DNA of 64,000 nucleotides from Timema cristinae (taxonomy: Eukaryota; Arthropoda; Insecta; Phasmatodea; Timematidae). The stretch covers positions 59,450,277 to 59,514,276 of the forward strand of contig JBCFYV010009882.1 in the NCBI GenBank assembly GCA_039000515.1, given 5' to 3'. Shown piece by piece: positions 34,196 through 46,249 of the stretch; position 1 is the first letter of the stretch, and each line of letters begins with the position of its first letter. The translations under genes and the position numbers were made by a program. The notes beneath the pieces were generated by a model that did no database searches, had not been told where the DNA came from, and worked only from the letters and a program-made list of their open reading frames with translations.

Positions 34196-36070
34196 AAAAA
34201 AAAATTAAATCCCACTTCAAATAACGTGTTTCTAATTCAAGCGCTTTAGAGCTGGTCCCACCTTCAACTCCCCTTTATTTCCAAAACCTTGGTTTAGGGT
34301 GAGTGAGGAATCTTGGTTTTTCAGCTAATATTAAAAATATAAGTTGCATCCTAATTATTCAAGTTTATTTCGACTGTCGCAGTATAATACGAGTACATTT
34401 TGGGACTCAATACTAAACTCATACATTTTCCAGTTGTTGAAAAATAAAATCTTTGAATGTCAATATTAAGTTAAAATAATTTAATTAAAAGTTTGGCCTT
34501 TTATATGCATATATATATTTAATAAATTTACACACACGTCAAGATGCTAGCTTGGTCACTGATTATTGTTGATCCAATAAAATTAATGTTGACATTTTAA
34601 TGTAATAATCCATTCAATTCAATGGTAATGAGGGCTTGAGTAAAATATAATAAAAATTAAATCACATTAATTTTGGTAGCTTTAAAAATAAATTATAGCA
34701 TTTAATGTCCTATAGAAATAAATATGGCTATGACACGGTGTTATGGATTGAAGACAAATCAGAAAATAGGCTTTCGGAAAATAAATTATTCTTGCGAACT
34801 GATGCGGCGCCTTTAATTCTGCGCCATTGATCAAGTGCTGTAAATCTTTAGTCATTTGTCACATCTAAAAACACAGAGGCAAAGAACACAAACAATGAAT
34901 ATTTCTCCCCGCTGTCTAATTGACTGAACAGAGAAGAGAAAAGGGAAAGCGTGTTAGAGGGTATGTTGGTCTTGTAACAAACGACTCGGGCATAGCCCTA
35001 TCTGTGTGTAAATGAAACCGGATTACAAACACGAAACGAACTTCAAAATGAAATAATGCCTTGGGGAAGCAGCCAACATTTTTACTAAACGTTTCAGGAA
35101 GAATCAACATTCTTCGGTACTTCACAAAAATACATTTGAAAAATTTGTGTGGTATTCTAAAACAGAAAAGAATCGTGCATTGAGAATAAAAAAAATTATA
35201 AATTCTTACTTTGGCTTTACTAAACAATAATTACCTTTAGTAAAAACAAAGTGTTTTAAATAATGAATTGATTATATTTATTTATTTAAAATAAGTTGAT
35301 CTGGAAAATAAGAAGTAGGAAAAATAATTTATCTAGCAATTCAAAACGCCATAATCACTGTTCAATCTGGGAATATACACCACCAAATTAATATGTGTAC
35401 TCATATAACTTAATTAATAAAAAAGGCATAAGGTATGCTTGCCAGGGAAAATATAAATAGCCCAGAAATCCTCATAGCAGTTGTAAAAAAATGTACGCTT
35501 TGAAGTAAGATCCCAAAATAATTACACGAGAGCTCAAGTCATTGCGAATTTTAGGGAAGCCGGATATGTTTTAAGGAATAAATATAAAATATATATATAC
35601 TTAAATAAAGTAATAGAGGGCGAACAAAGCTAGTTACTCTAATAATATTTCTAAAAATATTCCCTCAAAATTTGGAATGAATAATGAAATGTTTTTTTAG
35701 TTAAATAGCTCAAAGCTGGAGATTAGAAAATTATTTAAAGTAAAGTAAAATGTTTAAAGTTATTGTTAGAAGAGCGTATAGTTACCGTACTTAAACGCAC
35801 AGTTTGGTAAACAATTTCACCCCTGCTCTGTACATTTCGTTCAGGAAAGAATTGCTCAGTGAAATGTCAATTATAAATTGACTCATAATCGCTGGCTGAC
35901 CCCGTATCTCAGTGACAGTGAGGTAGACTAGGCCTTATTTCAAGTTGACAGGTGATATAAACAAATAAGGAAAAGAAGAAATAGTTCATAGCTTTGTAAT
36001 TAGAACAGTAAAAGGTGTAAAAATAAGTTACACCTTTATTTTAAAATTGGTTTTATTTAATAATCTTAGT
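34196..36070. other. Repeat-poor stretch, candidate conserved non-coding DNA
   Basis: I see no second copy of this stretch in the window and no gene. Two parts stand out for balanced composition and clustered homeodomain-like and SOX-like words: 34790-34990 (CTTTAATTCTGCGCCATTG, ACAAACAATGAATATTTC, CTAATTGACTGAAC) and 35810-35950 (AATGTCAATTATAAATTGAC). A 103-residue minus-strand frame at 35227-34916 has no recognisable domain. Confidence 0.35.
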
Positions 36071-36084
36071 AAAAAGATTATGTA

Positions 36085-36260
36085 CATAGTTGACCTCGGT
36101 GGTCTTGTGATAAAGGGATCGCCTCAGAACTCGATGTTCTCGGATTCAAATCTATCCAGGGTCAACGGATTTTTAATGAGAAATAAATATACGTTACTCA
36201 ACTTTCTTTGGAGGAGAAGTTAAACCACAAGTCCCATGTCTATTGTGGCATGTAAATTAA
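36085..36260 (+). mobile_element. tRNA-like SINE head, separate family (D)
   Basis: From 36090 the plus strand folds as a tRNA: acceptor halves TTGACCT and GGGTCAA, a D arm GGTC...GATC, and a T-arm region with B box GGATTCAAATC. It continues past the acceptor into non-tRNA sequence rather than a T run, so I read it as a SINE. No second copy was recognised. Confidence 0.55.
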
Positions 36261-36759
36261 CTCTGGGAAATATGTAAAATACCTTTCCTAGCAAAATTTG
36301 TAGGCCCTTTCGTTCTTGCTCATAGACATTATTGTGTGTTGAAATAATCAGTCGGTTCAGACAGAGCACGTATAATACCTCAAAAATTACCGAACAAATT
36401 TATGAAAATTATTTTAAACAATATCAATTTTGGATTATTTTTTTTTACAAAATCTATTATAACTATAATATTAATATCTCTGATTTATTCAAAATAAGTT
36501 AAATTTGAAAACGAAATCCATAAACTATCAAGAGATGCGTTAGAGAATGTATTATAGTTACGCCGAAATTAACAGTATATTCCAAAATGCATGCCTAGTT
36601 TAAGTAGTATTGTTTAAAAGTCTAAATTTGAGCTAAAACGGAATTCTAACATGAACCCTCTTGTAACCGTTAGGAGAGACACATTTAAGAGTAGCCCCTT
36701 TTTTCTTTCGCCAACGCCGAATAAAGATAACTTTTAGATTTATGTTTATGTTTATATTT
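36261..36759. other. Gene-free stretch
   Basis: A moderately complex part at 36290-36385 is repeat-poor. The rest is AT-rich with nothing recognised. Confidence 0.35.
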
Positions 36760-36907
36760 ACTTCTTGTGAATGTGGGAAATTCCAGGCCTCCACCGTGGT
36801 TTGGATTCCACATTAAACTGTAGGTCCTTCATTTCATCTCACAATCACCCTACCATTACACATTAGCGTAAGTGAGTATACCCCGAACGGGTAGTAATAC
36901 GCGGTGC

Positions 36908-36948
<41 letters not shown>

Positions 36949-36950
36949 TA
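36760..36950 (+). mobile_element. SINE B copy, 5' truncated
   Basis: This begins in the SINE B body (CTTGTGAATGTGGGAAATTC), continues through CCACCGTGGTTTGGATTCC and CATCTCACAATCACCCTACC, and ends with the shared tail GAACGGGTAGTAATACGCGG, TGCT and about 12 AAT units. The tRNA-like head is missing. Low divergence and a long AAT tail suggest recent insertion. Confidence 0.9.
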
Positions 36951-38439
36951 TGTACTTACTTATCATTAAAAGATGTACATATAATCCCATAATATTGTTT
37001 CTAACATACACTATTTATAAATATTATCTATATATTTTTATAAATATTATTTATATAAAAGTTTCCGTTTAGTAACATTTTAATGTGATTTTCCATTTAA
37101 TTTTTTTTACATAGTATTTAATAGACAGTCTATATTATATTAAACATATTTTCTTGTGCAAACATCTTGTTAAAGGTGAGGATGTGTGGAAGGCGAGATA
37201 AGTTCATTGTTTTTGTAGTTTGTATATAAAAACATTCTTTTGGCCAAAACAATTCAAATATTGCTTCAGTACACAGTACAAACAGAGAGTTTAATTTTCT
37301 TCACGTGGTGACCTTAACAAATCTTGAATACCTATTAAGAGTGTCCTGGAATTTTATAACGACTTTTTCTCAACATTTATTAAGTTTGTCATCTAATGCC
37401 ACTCTGCACATGACATTCAACAACTCTTGCTATCACCATGTGAAAAAAGTTAAGCTCTATGTACTGAAGCAACATTTTATTTATTTTGGAAAAAAAAAAG
37501 TTTTGCTATATAAACTTCAAAAACACTGGCCTTTTCTCGCGTCCCCTACATTCTCACCTCAATACACGACATACATATGGACTTAAATCACAATGTCATT
37601 AGCTAATAAAAATGTCATAGTCAATTGCATTAATAAGTAACGTAAACATCGTGAGCTGAATTTATGGGAGGACATAAATAATTAATAAATTGCATTAAAT
37701 AGGTCATATACATCCTTCCTATGTATACTCAATCAATGCAAGAACAAAATTGAAATATTAGCAAGACGAATACGAAGAGCAAAGGGATAATCGTGGGTGG
37801 TCCACCTCGGGGTGATATTTGATTACTACCACTAGAAAGTTATAAAAGGCAGACAAATAGAAGGCAGTAACAGCAACCTCAGCAGATTGTGAGGTTGAAG
37901 TCCAGTTGAGCCCTGCTCTAAGCCTCACTACCACTAGTCCTCCGTTTAAAAACAAGCGGGCGACTAAGGGTGGAAGAGGGGGGAGCCCGCAGCCACGCTG
38001 CCAACCCATATAAACCAGTGCTAATTACAAGCCGGCAACATAGTAGCAAGCTGGATCCCCTGCTGACTTCAATTGAGCACAGATAACGTACTATCTATCG
38101 CTTTCCACCACTGTTTCACCCTTGACCAGGGGTAGGTATCTTAGCGTAGAACACGTGCTCGTTAAAGATAGCTTGTTCCAAAAAGTCAGAGTTACCTCTC
38201 CAATCGGATTTACAAGCTCTTAGATAACAAATGCAAGAGTGCCAAAGTACAATTTTTGTTGTGGCTAAATACAAGCTAGTTAGTATACTAAAACAAACAA
38301 AAGAATTTTAGAATAACACCCTTATGAGTGAAATCATAGAAAATTGAATTAGAAGGGAAAGCAAATTAGCTTGACTGAAAATATATATTATTTTAATATA
38401 TTCATTAGGCATTACAACTAACAGATCTAATTATAAGGG
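36951..38439. other. Gene-free stretch
   Basis: A 93-residue frame at 37305-37586 has no recognisable domain. A GC-richer patch at 37900-38060 contains CAGCCACGCTGCCAAC and CAGTGCTAATTACAAGC. Similar phrases occur at 45640-45660 and 45822-45840, so the two may share an old repeat. Confidence 0.4.
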
Positions 38440-39085
38440 TTACATTCACTTTGACTACTGCGACGTAGTATACAATGACTTAAAACACGATCTAGCAGAA
38501 CGACTACAACGACTACAAAACACATGTGTTCGATACATATTTAACTTAAAACGGCATGACCATATTTCTATGTATTTTAATAAACTGGGTTATTACGAAT
38601 AAATGAAAGGCGAAGGCTACACATATTAGTATTGCTTCACAAAATAGTATCAACATTTCAGCCTCAATACCTCTCCTCACGGTCCCTATTTCTGAAAGAT
38701 AAACAAACCCGTGCTACTAGATCAGAATCCACTCTACACATATCTATTGCCATGCATATATCTCAAACATATGCTCGTTCTTTCACTGTCCTGGCATCAC
38801 AGACTTGGAACAAAATATATAACTCGAATCGTTACATAACATCTAAAATTCCCTTCAAGCGTGCGGTTACGCCATTTTTCTTGTCTAACAAGCTAAACTG
38901 AGTTCTTGAAACTATTTGAGCTTTAAATTAGGGTATAAATGAGCGTGCATATGGTTTTATACATATTTTAATATTCCTGAATTAAATTGTTTGTTTTTGA
39001 ACAAATGAAATACTATTGCATGTTGTATTCAAGACCGGTTAAGTGGAAGAGAAGGCTGTCGCCTTAACTTCACCGGATAAATAAA
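38440..39085 (+). mobile_element. LINE 3' end, Jockey/CR1-like, 5' truncated
   Basis: This starts inside the reverse-transcriptase C-terminal region and runs through a 3' untranslated part ending GTCGCCTTAACTTCACCGG and ATAAATAAATGCTAT, directly followed by (ATT)n to 39152. The same 3' end occurs on the minus strand at 43205-43340. The 5' truncation plus repeat tail is the usual result of target-primed reverse transcription. Confidence 0.85.
38447..38901 (+). pseudogene. LINE reverse transcriptase C-terminal fragment
   Basis: The plus strand reads HFDYCDVVYNDLKHDLAERL then QRLQNTCVRYIFNLKRHDHI, MYFNKLGYYE, a stop and a frameshift, then RLHILVLLHKIV, YLSSRSLFLK, ARSFTVLASQTWNKIYN and a TGA at 38901. 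The 'HFDYCD-VY--L', 'LQ--CVRYIF' and 'FTV--S--WN-' motifs belong to the region after the polymerase core in Jockey/CR1-clade LINEs. The catalytic core itself is not present. Confidence 0.85.
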
Positions 39086-39093
39086 TGCTATTA

Positions 39094-39130
<37 letters not shown>

Positions 39131-39152
39131 ATTATTATTATTATTATTATTA
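39086..39152. repeat. (ATT)n microsatellite, LINE tail
   Basis: About 20 ATT units with one interruption follow the LINE 3' end directly, so this is the element's tail rather than an independent repeat. Confidence 0.95.
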
Positions 39153-40439
39153 TAATTAACACTTGTAAATATATACAAACTATCAAATCAACAAATACTT
39201 AAACAAACAAAATTATAAGGGGACGTCACTACAAAAGAGTAGTCTCTATTTTGGTAATTAATTTGAGACCACCTATAGGTTATATTCGAGTAGTTAAAGG
39301 ACTTAGAAAGTATTTCAACAATTCAATAAATTAAATTATTGACCACCACAAAAAAGGGAGGTTTAGGTTTTTGTACCCCATTCAGGTGGACTTAGGGTGA
39401 CTTTATTAAGTATGTGATTCAAACGATTTATTTTTTCTTATCTACACGCTATTGCAAGTATATTTCATACTCATTTCCATCCTTTAGCAAATGGCTCTTT
39501 ACGGTTGTGTGTTAAACGTCATAATGAGCCCATTTTAGTACGATAATTATAACAACGGTTTTAATTTTATTTTTATATTATATAATTATATATACTCTAG
39601 TTTATTATATTCCTTAAAATCATCATATGGAACATAAATCTGCATCATAGCTTCGCCTTTATAGATATTACCAGACATAAACAAGGATGAATAAAGGTAG
39701 AATTTTAAAACAATTACCTTACATCAGAATAAGAGAATCTCGTTTCAATGTTGTAACTTGGCTTCTTATATTAGGCAGATATAATTTAAAAAAACAAATC
39801 ATGGATTATATTTTCATTCCTGAAAATGTTTACATTATAAAAACTATCAAAACGAAGTAGTTGACCAAAGGTATTTTAAATACGGTTGAAAGTGCATTTG
39901 TACATTTGAAGTAGAGACATGCACCATATTTTTCAGCAAATTTTCCATGCATCTCATTTACTTATAATTTCATAACCTACTATACTAACATCAGTGTTCA
40001 CACATTCTCAGGCATAAGGCTTGCAATTGGCTGGGTTGTGGGTGACGTTGAAGTGTATGTGCGAATCTCAGCCGGATACATTTATGAGATTTATCACTAT
40101 AATATTTCCATTATCTCCTCATGAAAATGCAGATGCACTCCTTCTAACCAAACTTACTCCCTCTTTCCCCTTAGATTAAATAATTATTAGTCATTGTGCA
40201 AAACGTAAACACAAGTGAGAGTAGAATATTTGTATTCAAAAAGGTGAGGCAATTAAGTTGAGACACCAAAGTATTCCAAAAACGCAGAAAGAGAAGAGCA
40301 CTAGTTATTTTTGAATCGGTGGTCATCTTCGAGATTATTCCAAAGTCGCCGGTCACCGGTGGCTGTGATATCAATTATAGCTCTTAGTAGCCGATGATAT
40401 CCACACGTCCTGCCTTAATATATGAATGAGGAATGACCC
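39153..40439. other. Gene-free stretch, possible SINE A relic
   Basis: At 40000-40185 the plus strand has GTGCGAATCTCAGCCGGATA (B-box-like), then a CATGAAAATGCAGATGCAC block in the place of the SINE A core, but no tail. It is a probable but badly decayed copy. Nothing else was recognised. Confidence 0.4.
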
Positions 40440-40560
40440 TTAGCACGGAACGATCCCTGAATAGATCAGTGGTAGAGCATTAACGGGCTAAGCTAAAAGG
40501 TCCCGGGCTCGATTCTCACGTCCAGGTGTCAATTTTAAATTCATTCGATTATGAATCAGC
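40440..40560 (+). mobile_element. SINE E copy 4
   Basis: The head has AGATCAGTGGTAGAGCATTA (A box) and CCCGGGCTCGATTCTCACG (B box), then GTCCAGGTGTCAATTTT, the start of the family body seen at 17.1-17.7 kb. The body is cut short. This fourth copy shows the 17-kb cluster is part of a dispersed family. Confidence 0.8.
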
Positions 40561-42369
40561 TGTGGCTTATCTCCGTAACTATCATTCATACTCCAAGCTT
40601 CGCTTCCATATATAGGCTACTTTTATAACGTCACTTTCTTACAACCTAACATTTGATAAATTGATAACCTTAAGGAGAATACACAACTTATCAGATTGTA
40701 GCACAAATTCTAACAAGAGAACGGATTAAAATCGCTTTTTTCTATGAAAATTTGTGATGACATCTGTGAAACTCAATTACACCTTTGAAGACATCTGCAG
40801 GTTTTACATAGGATGGATTATCCTCTCTTTCTCTCGGAATTAATCTGTTATATTTTAGCTGGCCTAGTGTCACGCGTATCAAAATAAACCTAAAATAAAC
40901 TTACAGGTATGAAAGGCAAAACAAATTTTCTGCACACTAGGTGTAACCTACACCATTGTTGCCAATTGGTGGCCCATGCTCACCAGCTCTGTAGCCCTAA
41001 TAGTATACTGGAGGATGAATTAAAGGGAAGCCCTCGGTGGAAGATGTGCAATTACTAATGCTATAAATGTAACTATTTATTTAAAAAGGTAAGGATGACA
41101 TTTTACTATGCATTTATTTGATTAATAAGAATCAGTGTAAATAAATATTTATAATGCTAAGTTGTTTTATAAAAGTGTATGTGTACATATCTTATAATAC
41201 ATTTTTTAGAGACTTTGAAACTTATTTTGGGCAATAGAATTAGAAAAACTTTACATATCAAAAAAATGTATTTATATTTAAATATTGAAAGATAATTAAA
41301 TGTTATATGGTTTTTTCAGACCTATATTCAAGTTGGTGGGACTACTCAATATAACTTCGTCCCGCAGTGCCAACCGCTTATTAGATTTGGCCCTTGGGAT
41401 GTACAACATTGAGCCACACCCACCTACAAAGTGGCGAAAGCGATGTAACCGCATCGGTCGTGGGCTTGTTGCAGTTGGTCAAACGGTATATAAATAGCTG
41501 AAAATATAGATATATATCTCGCTGCCCATCAAAGATAAACCCTTTTTTTTACATTAATGGTAGAGTTATAATCGAGAATAAATATAACCGCATTTTCGGG
41601 AAGGGAAATTGAGGAACTATTTATAAAAAAAGAACCTTTTAATACAACCGTTCGAGATATAAACCCAAAATTATTAATTATTGTAAATGTGTTTTATTAA
41701 GAAGTCTGAAAACAATCATTCTTTTTGCTAAGAATTAAATTTTGTTTTAGATGAATTACGTTAACATGTACTTTTGTTCATTCTTGTATTAAACAGGTCT
41801 ACATTCGTGGAAGAGTCAATCAAGCTCAATAAACATCACTTAGCGTTTGTGAAATTTATTTTTGTATTTACCTATTTATTGGTGCGTTCATCTTATGTAA
41901 AATGAAATTGAGAAAGTAATGATCAAATAATTGATTAGTTTAGAAACTGATAAGACTAATTTATACCGATTATATACATTCAACAAAATAAGATCCCAAA
42001 ATTTCGGTAAAAATGGACCAACAGGACTTGTTTGTTAAATAAGGTCTAGAATTAAGATTTTATCCAATTTAGGCCTAATATTAAAAAAAATGAGTTTGCC
42101 TTCTTATCACCGTGTCTTGCCACTACTTCATAAAAAACAAATAATGTTACCGAATCATTATTACAAAAGGTTGGGCACCAATAATTTAGAAAATACATCA
42201 TTTTTTTCAGTTTGCATTCATAACATTTTATTATTTCACTATTACTAGATTAAAATAATAATCGTTTACCATCAAACGAAAGTGACAGCTGCATATCATA
42301 ACATTTTACTTTTGAATACATTATTTCGAAAGCGTCTGATAAGCGACATCCAAAACGTACAATACCACA
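40561..42369. other. Gene-free stretch
   Basis: A 65-residue frame at 41300-41497 lies in a slightly GC-richer patch, but has no recognisable domain and no second copy. The remainder is AT-rich with nothing recognised. Confidence 0.4.
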
Positions 42370-42371
42370 AG

Positions 42372-43148
42372 TATAATAATAATAATAATTATTATTATTA
42401 TTTCAATTTCAATTTTAATTTCAATTTACTTTATTATAGTGCTGGTCAACAGTCGTAAGACCTATAACAGGCCAGCACTGAAAAGTACACAAGTACCCTA
42501 CAAATATATATATTTATACGAAAAAATAAGATAAACAAAAATGGCTAAATAATGTTATATAATGATTATAAGTTACAAAAAAAAAGTAATTAATAATGAT
42601 AATAAAAATAGCAATAATAACAAATAACTAAAGAGTGGTTAAAAGCAGTAACAATATGCAAAAAATAAATCAGAATATAGTAATTTTAAATATTATAGGC
42701 AGAGCCTCTAAATGATAAATTATTGACATGCGATTTCCTTAAATAACTCTCTGGGTTTAGCTTTACTTTTATGATAAAGGTCAAATTCGACAAATCTAGA
42801 ATTGACGTTATGGATACAACGACCTTTAGGGCTAACCTTATAAGAGCTATTGAGAAAAAATAATTTTGAGTTAGGAGAAGCCCGAGAAGGGATATGAATG
42901 ATCAAGGGGAAATTTGCAGTAAATTTTGCTATTGAAAATATTAAAAACAAAAAGGGCATCACAATAAAGTCTACGCAAGAAGAGAGATAAAAGGTTTCGA
43001 ATTTTGTCATAATCATAATAAATCCAGTTACTAAAGTATTTATCATAGAACGCAGCGACAAATTTTCTTTGAACGTTTTCCAATCTAAGAGAGTCAGTTA
43101 AGGTAATGGAATTCCAAGCAACAAAAGCATATTCTAACTTAGATCTAA
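42372..43148 (-). mobile_element. LINE 3' end, second Jockey/CR1-like family
   Basis: Read on the minus strand it begins at the transcriptase C-terminal region (43148) and ends in an untranslated part with CAGTGCTGGCCTGTTATAGG and an AAT/ATT tail at 42375-42400. The protein and 3' end differ from the family at 38.4 kb. Its 5' cut lies exactly at an (AAT)n run. Confidence 0.85.
42720..43148 (-). pseudogene. LINE reverse transcriptase C-terminal fragment
   Basis: The minus strand reads RSKLEYAFVAWNSITLTDSL, RLENVQRKFVAAFYDKYFSN and YDYDKIRNLLSLFLRRLYCD, then ALFVFNIFNSKIYCKFPLDH. After a frame change it reads RASPNSKLFFLNSSYKVSPK, RCIHNVNSRFVEFDLYHKSK and a stop. 'SKLEYA---WN', 'LE-VQRKF' and 'RR---DALF--N' are characteristic of LINE transcriptase tails. 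One frameshift and the 5' truncation make it inactive. Confidence 0.88.
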
Positions 43149-43162
43149 TAATAATAATAATA

Positions 43163-43193
<31 letters not shown>

Positions 43194-43204
43194 AATAACA
43201 ATAA
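43149..43204. repeat. (AAT)n with interruptions, LINE tail
   Basis: This lies between two LINE 3' ends. On the minus strand it directly follows the tail at 43205, so it is the tail of that copy, into which the second LINE was inserted. Confidence 0.85.
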
Positions 43205-43340
43205 TAATAATCACAATAGCCTTTATTTATCTGGCGCAGTTAAGGCGTTAGCGTTCTCTTCCACTTATCCAGTGTTAAATACAACATACACTATTACATT
43301 AATTTAAAAACAATTTAATAAAGGAATATTTTTCTAAGGA
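43205..43340 (-). mobile_element. LINE 3' tail, same family as 38.4 kb
   Basis: The minus strand contains GGATAAGTGGAAGAGAACGC, TAACGCCTTAACTGCGCC and AGATAAATAAAGG, matching the 3' end at 39010-39085. Only the untranslated tail is present, so this is a strongly 5'-truncated copy. Confidence 0.8.
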
Positions 43341-43417
43341 GTTAGCAGAGAAAATCTTAGCTTAGCTTAACATTCTGTGTGAATCGGCCTTAAGAGTGAG
43401 TCCTATCGATCACACAA

Positions 43418-43418
<1 letters not shown>

Positions 43419-43451
<33 letters not shown>

Positions 43452-43738
43452 GCACCGCGTCTCACTACCCGTTCGAGTTATACGCACTTACACTAATGTG
43501 TAATGGTAGGGTGATTGTGAGATGAAATGGAGAACCTACAGTTTAGCGTGGGATCTGAGCCACGGTGGAGGCCTGGCATTCCACACATTCACAAGTTGTG
43601 ATTAATACACGTCTTGTCAGATGTGAAGGAAGGATTTGGCAATCAGATAAATCTGTGCCGGAACCGAGGATTGAACCCCGGATCCCCAGCAAAGAAGTCT
43701 GACACCTTACCCCTAGACAACCAGGTCACCCGATCGCA
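43419..43738 (-). mobile_element. SINE B copy, full length with tRNA-like head
   Basis: On the minus strand the head (43735-43660) reads GGTTGTCTAGGGGTAAGGTG for the A box and GGGGTTCAATCCTCGG for the B box. A body about 170 bases long follows. The tail is CGAACGGGTAGTGAGACGCG then GTGCT and about ten AAT units. This is the only complete SINE B here and defines the family: a tRNA head unlike SINE A with an almost identical tail. Confidence 0.92.
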
Positions 43739-44759
43739 CAAATACTTTATGGCTAAGCATGATAGAAATTCCCATCCATGAACTTGAATAAATATAAAAT
43801 CAAGTAGCAGGATTCATCTTCCTAACGTTGAACCCAATTTAATAGTTGTATTTTCACAGGTTCGAGCCAGGATTGACCATATTTTTGTGTAAAATAAATC
43901 CCAAGTTTCACATTGATAAAATAATTTATGATAGGCATTTTTATTTCACAATAAACTGTATTTAAAATATATGTAATAAAATGTATGACTGTTTAAATAA
44001 TATAAAAAATACACCTATTGTCGATTGAATCTCATTACTAGCTATTTTAATTCTTATCAAACGTTATTATAAAATTGTATTATATTAAAGCCATTTACAC
44101 AAGTGTATCATGAAAATTATGTCTTCAAATAAGTGTAACATGAAATGAAAAAATGTTGGACTTTCCTACGGAACGTAACCAGTAATCAACTAATAATAGC
44201 TTGATTAAACATGATAATACCATCCCTTGTTGCCCACCCCTGGTTGTTCACCGTAACTAACTGAATACAGAGCACTGCGACAAATGTTACGGGCATTCCT
44301 GCAAATGTTTGGGGGGGAGGGGGGGAGGAAATTACATCCCGCCCCTCGGACAGTAAACGACACTTTCTCTTCGTTTCTTTTAACAAATTGGCTTCCCCGA
44401 TCATCACCGTGCTATCAACATGGTAAATAACGAGTCTACTAGCCAAATTAACAAAGCACAGTTTGATTATTTCCAAACAGTTGACGAGAATTTCTACACA
44501 CTCAGTTTTTGGGAGGGGAGGGATGGGGTATGGCATTTCCTTCGAGTTGATTTTAACATTTTTTCCCTTCAAATATCAATTTTTTATTATTATCCAACAG
44601 TGGACCCCAATTGTAACACTTTTGATTTTACGTTTTCTTTGAATGTATTTTAAAAAAAGTTTCAAATATCACTTTCACAACTTTTTTAATTTATATTAAT
44701 ACAATGATAATTTTTGCTTACACAAGTCGTTTGAAGTGCTGATACTTAATTCACTAACC
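43739..44759. other. Gene-free stretch with a G-tract
   Basis: The minus-strand frame 44572-44186 (128 residues) is the longest unassigned frame here. It has no recognisable domain, and its Pro run comes from the G tract at 44311-44328. The plus-strand 77-residue frame overlaps it. The stretch 44340-44500 is repeat-poor. I do not support a gene. Confidence 0.4.
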
Positions 44760-44990
44760 CTGATATTTTTTGTACCGCGTCATATAACTTGGCCTACAAT
44801 AATAAAGTAGAGATGGGACGGTATAAATTAGAGATATGTATCCACAATTGCGTGAATTACGAGGGTAAATCCCTTAGGAAAAATCTTCACTACACCTGTA
44901 TGGGATTGGAGCCCCTATCTCCACATCACCAGGAAACAAGTCTAGACGAACTTGGCATTTAGTCTGCATGACCAAGGATGCGGGTAGTAA
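44760..44990 (-). mobile_element. SINE A copy, old
   Basis: The tail is reduced to GTACCGCGTCATATAACTTG (44774-44793), the core to CCACAATTGCGTGAA, and the head keeps a recognisable B box (TGGGATTGGAGCCCCTATCT) and A-box region near 44965. Divergence is high. Confidence 0.75.
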
Positions 44991-46249
44991 GTCTCGTGAA
45001 TCTCTGAACAATGAAAACTTGTTTTCACTAACAGTGTCAGCTTGTATTATTTACGCAAACGCTCTTATAGGCACACTAACATCAACCTACTAAAAAAAAA
45101 CAATACCAGTCCATCTCTTATAAACCTATTTGTTAAAATAAAACACGCAATAAAACATACGCGTGGAAACATATTGTACGAGAACGCTTTTACTGAGCAA
45201 TCAAACGTATACTTTTTTATATTCATATGGTGTGTGTGTATGTGTGTGTAAGCCCACATCAAAGCTAATGTTATTACGCATACCGGCAAATGCATACATA
45301 TTGTTAGTCTTCACCTCAACCCTTTTCCCGGTATTTGTTTTTCTGTTTCCTCGCTTATGGCCTTCATAACAGGCCACCGACTAACAATAACAAACCATCA
45401 TAACAGTACTAATAATAATGTTAATAATAGCACCCTTAATTGCAACCGGGGCAGCAGAGATTCATAGGATTGATGAGGAAATATCTTGCCCGGCCAGCCC
45501 AATGGCTTCGGGCACTTCCGGGCCGATTCACACATAAGGGGTGGTGGTTAGGAAAAAAGGGGGATAAAGAGAGAGATGGAGGAAAAGAGAGAGATGAAAA
45601 GAAGAGAGAGACGGAGAGAAATAGGGAGAAAGAAACAGCAGCCACGCAGAAGCTGCCAACATTAATTAACGCAATTAGCTCAATCGTTCCGTCGCACGCC
45701 AAAGCGTCTGTGCTCTGACTCCTTTCCGGTCAAGTAAACCATGCATGCTAGGTTACGTACGAGTGCAAGGTCTCCCACATAGCATGCCAGAGAACCACCC
45801 TCTCCCCACACCCATCTAACCAGTGCTAAAATTAAGCAAGCTTGAGTGGCTCCCCTCATGCACACACACACACGCACATACACACATACACATACACATG
45901 TGCATGCGTGCACGCAGCCTTAAGGACGAGCACGAGGCAATGGTTCCCCACACCACCAAATGGTCGCCAATACAATCCCCACCAGTACGATAACGTCATA
46001 CTCAACAATTGAATGCCCATCTTAAAGGTGGAATATAAATTATACAAATTTAAATTTCACGATTTGGATGCAAATTAAATTAGATAATACAATGATGAGT
46101 TTTTATAACATATCTCCCAAAAAATGTTAACAAAAATCAGTTTATTAAGCAGGGAGGTTCTAGGGGCTGGCATTGTAGCAAGTTCTCTATGGCAGCAGCT
46201 TTGGAAGGGCGGAAAAAATATATGGCACATTAAAAAATAAACTAGTTAT
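44991..46249. other. Gene-free stretch, purine-rich tract and CA/GT repeats
   Basis: A (GT)n run lies at 45229-45250 and (CA)n-rich sequence at 45862-45900. A GC-richer block at 45440-45550 is followed by a nearly pure purine tract at 45551-45642 built from GAGAGA and GGAGAAA phrases. Overlapping frames on both strands come from these low-complexity tracts. No domain was recognised. Confidence 0.5.

Noticed and set aside
44186..44653. Overlapping 128- and 77-residue frames on opposite strands
   Set aside because: No domain is visible, part of the protein is a Pro run from a G tract, and there is no sign of coding constraint.
45436..46047. A cluster of overlapping frames on both strands suggesting a gene
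   Set aside because: They come from purine-rich, CA/GT and GC-rich low-complexity tracts, and none has a domain or consistent splice signals.
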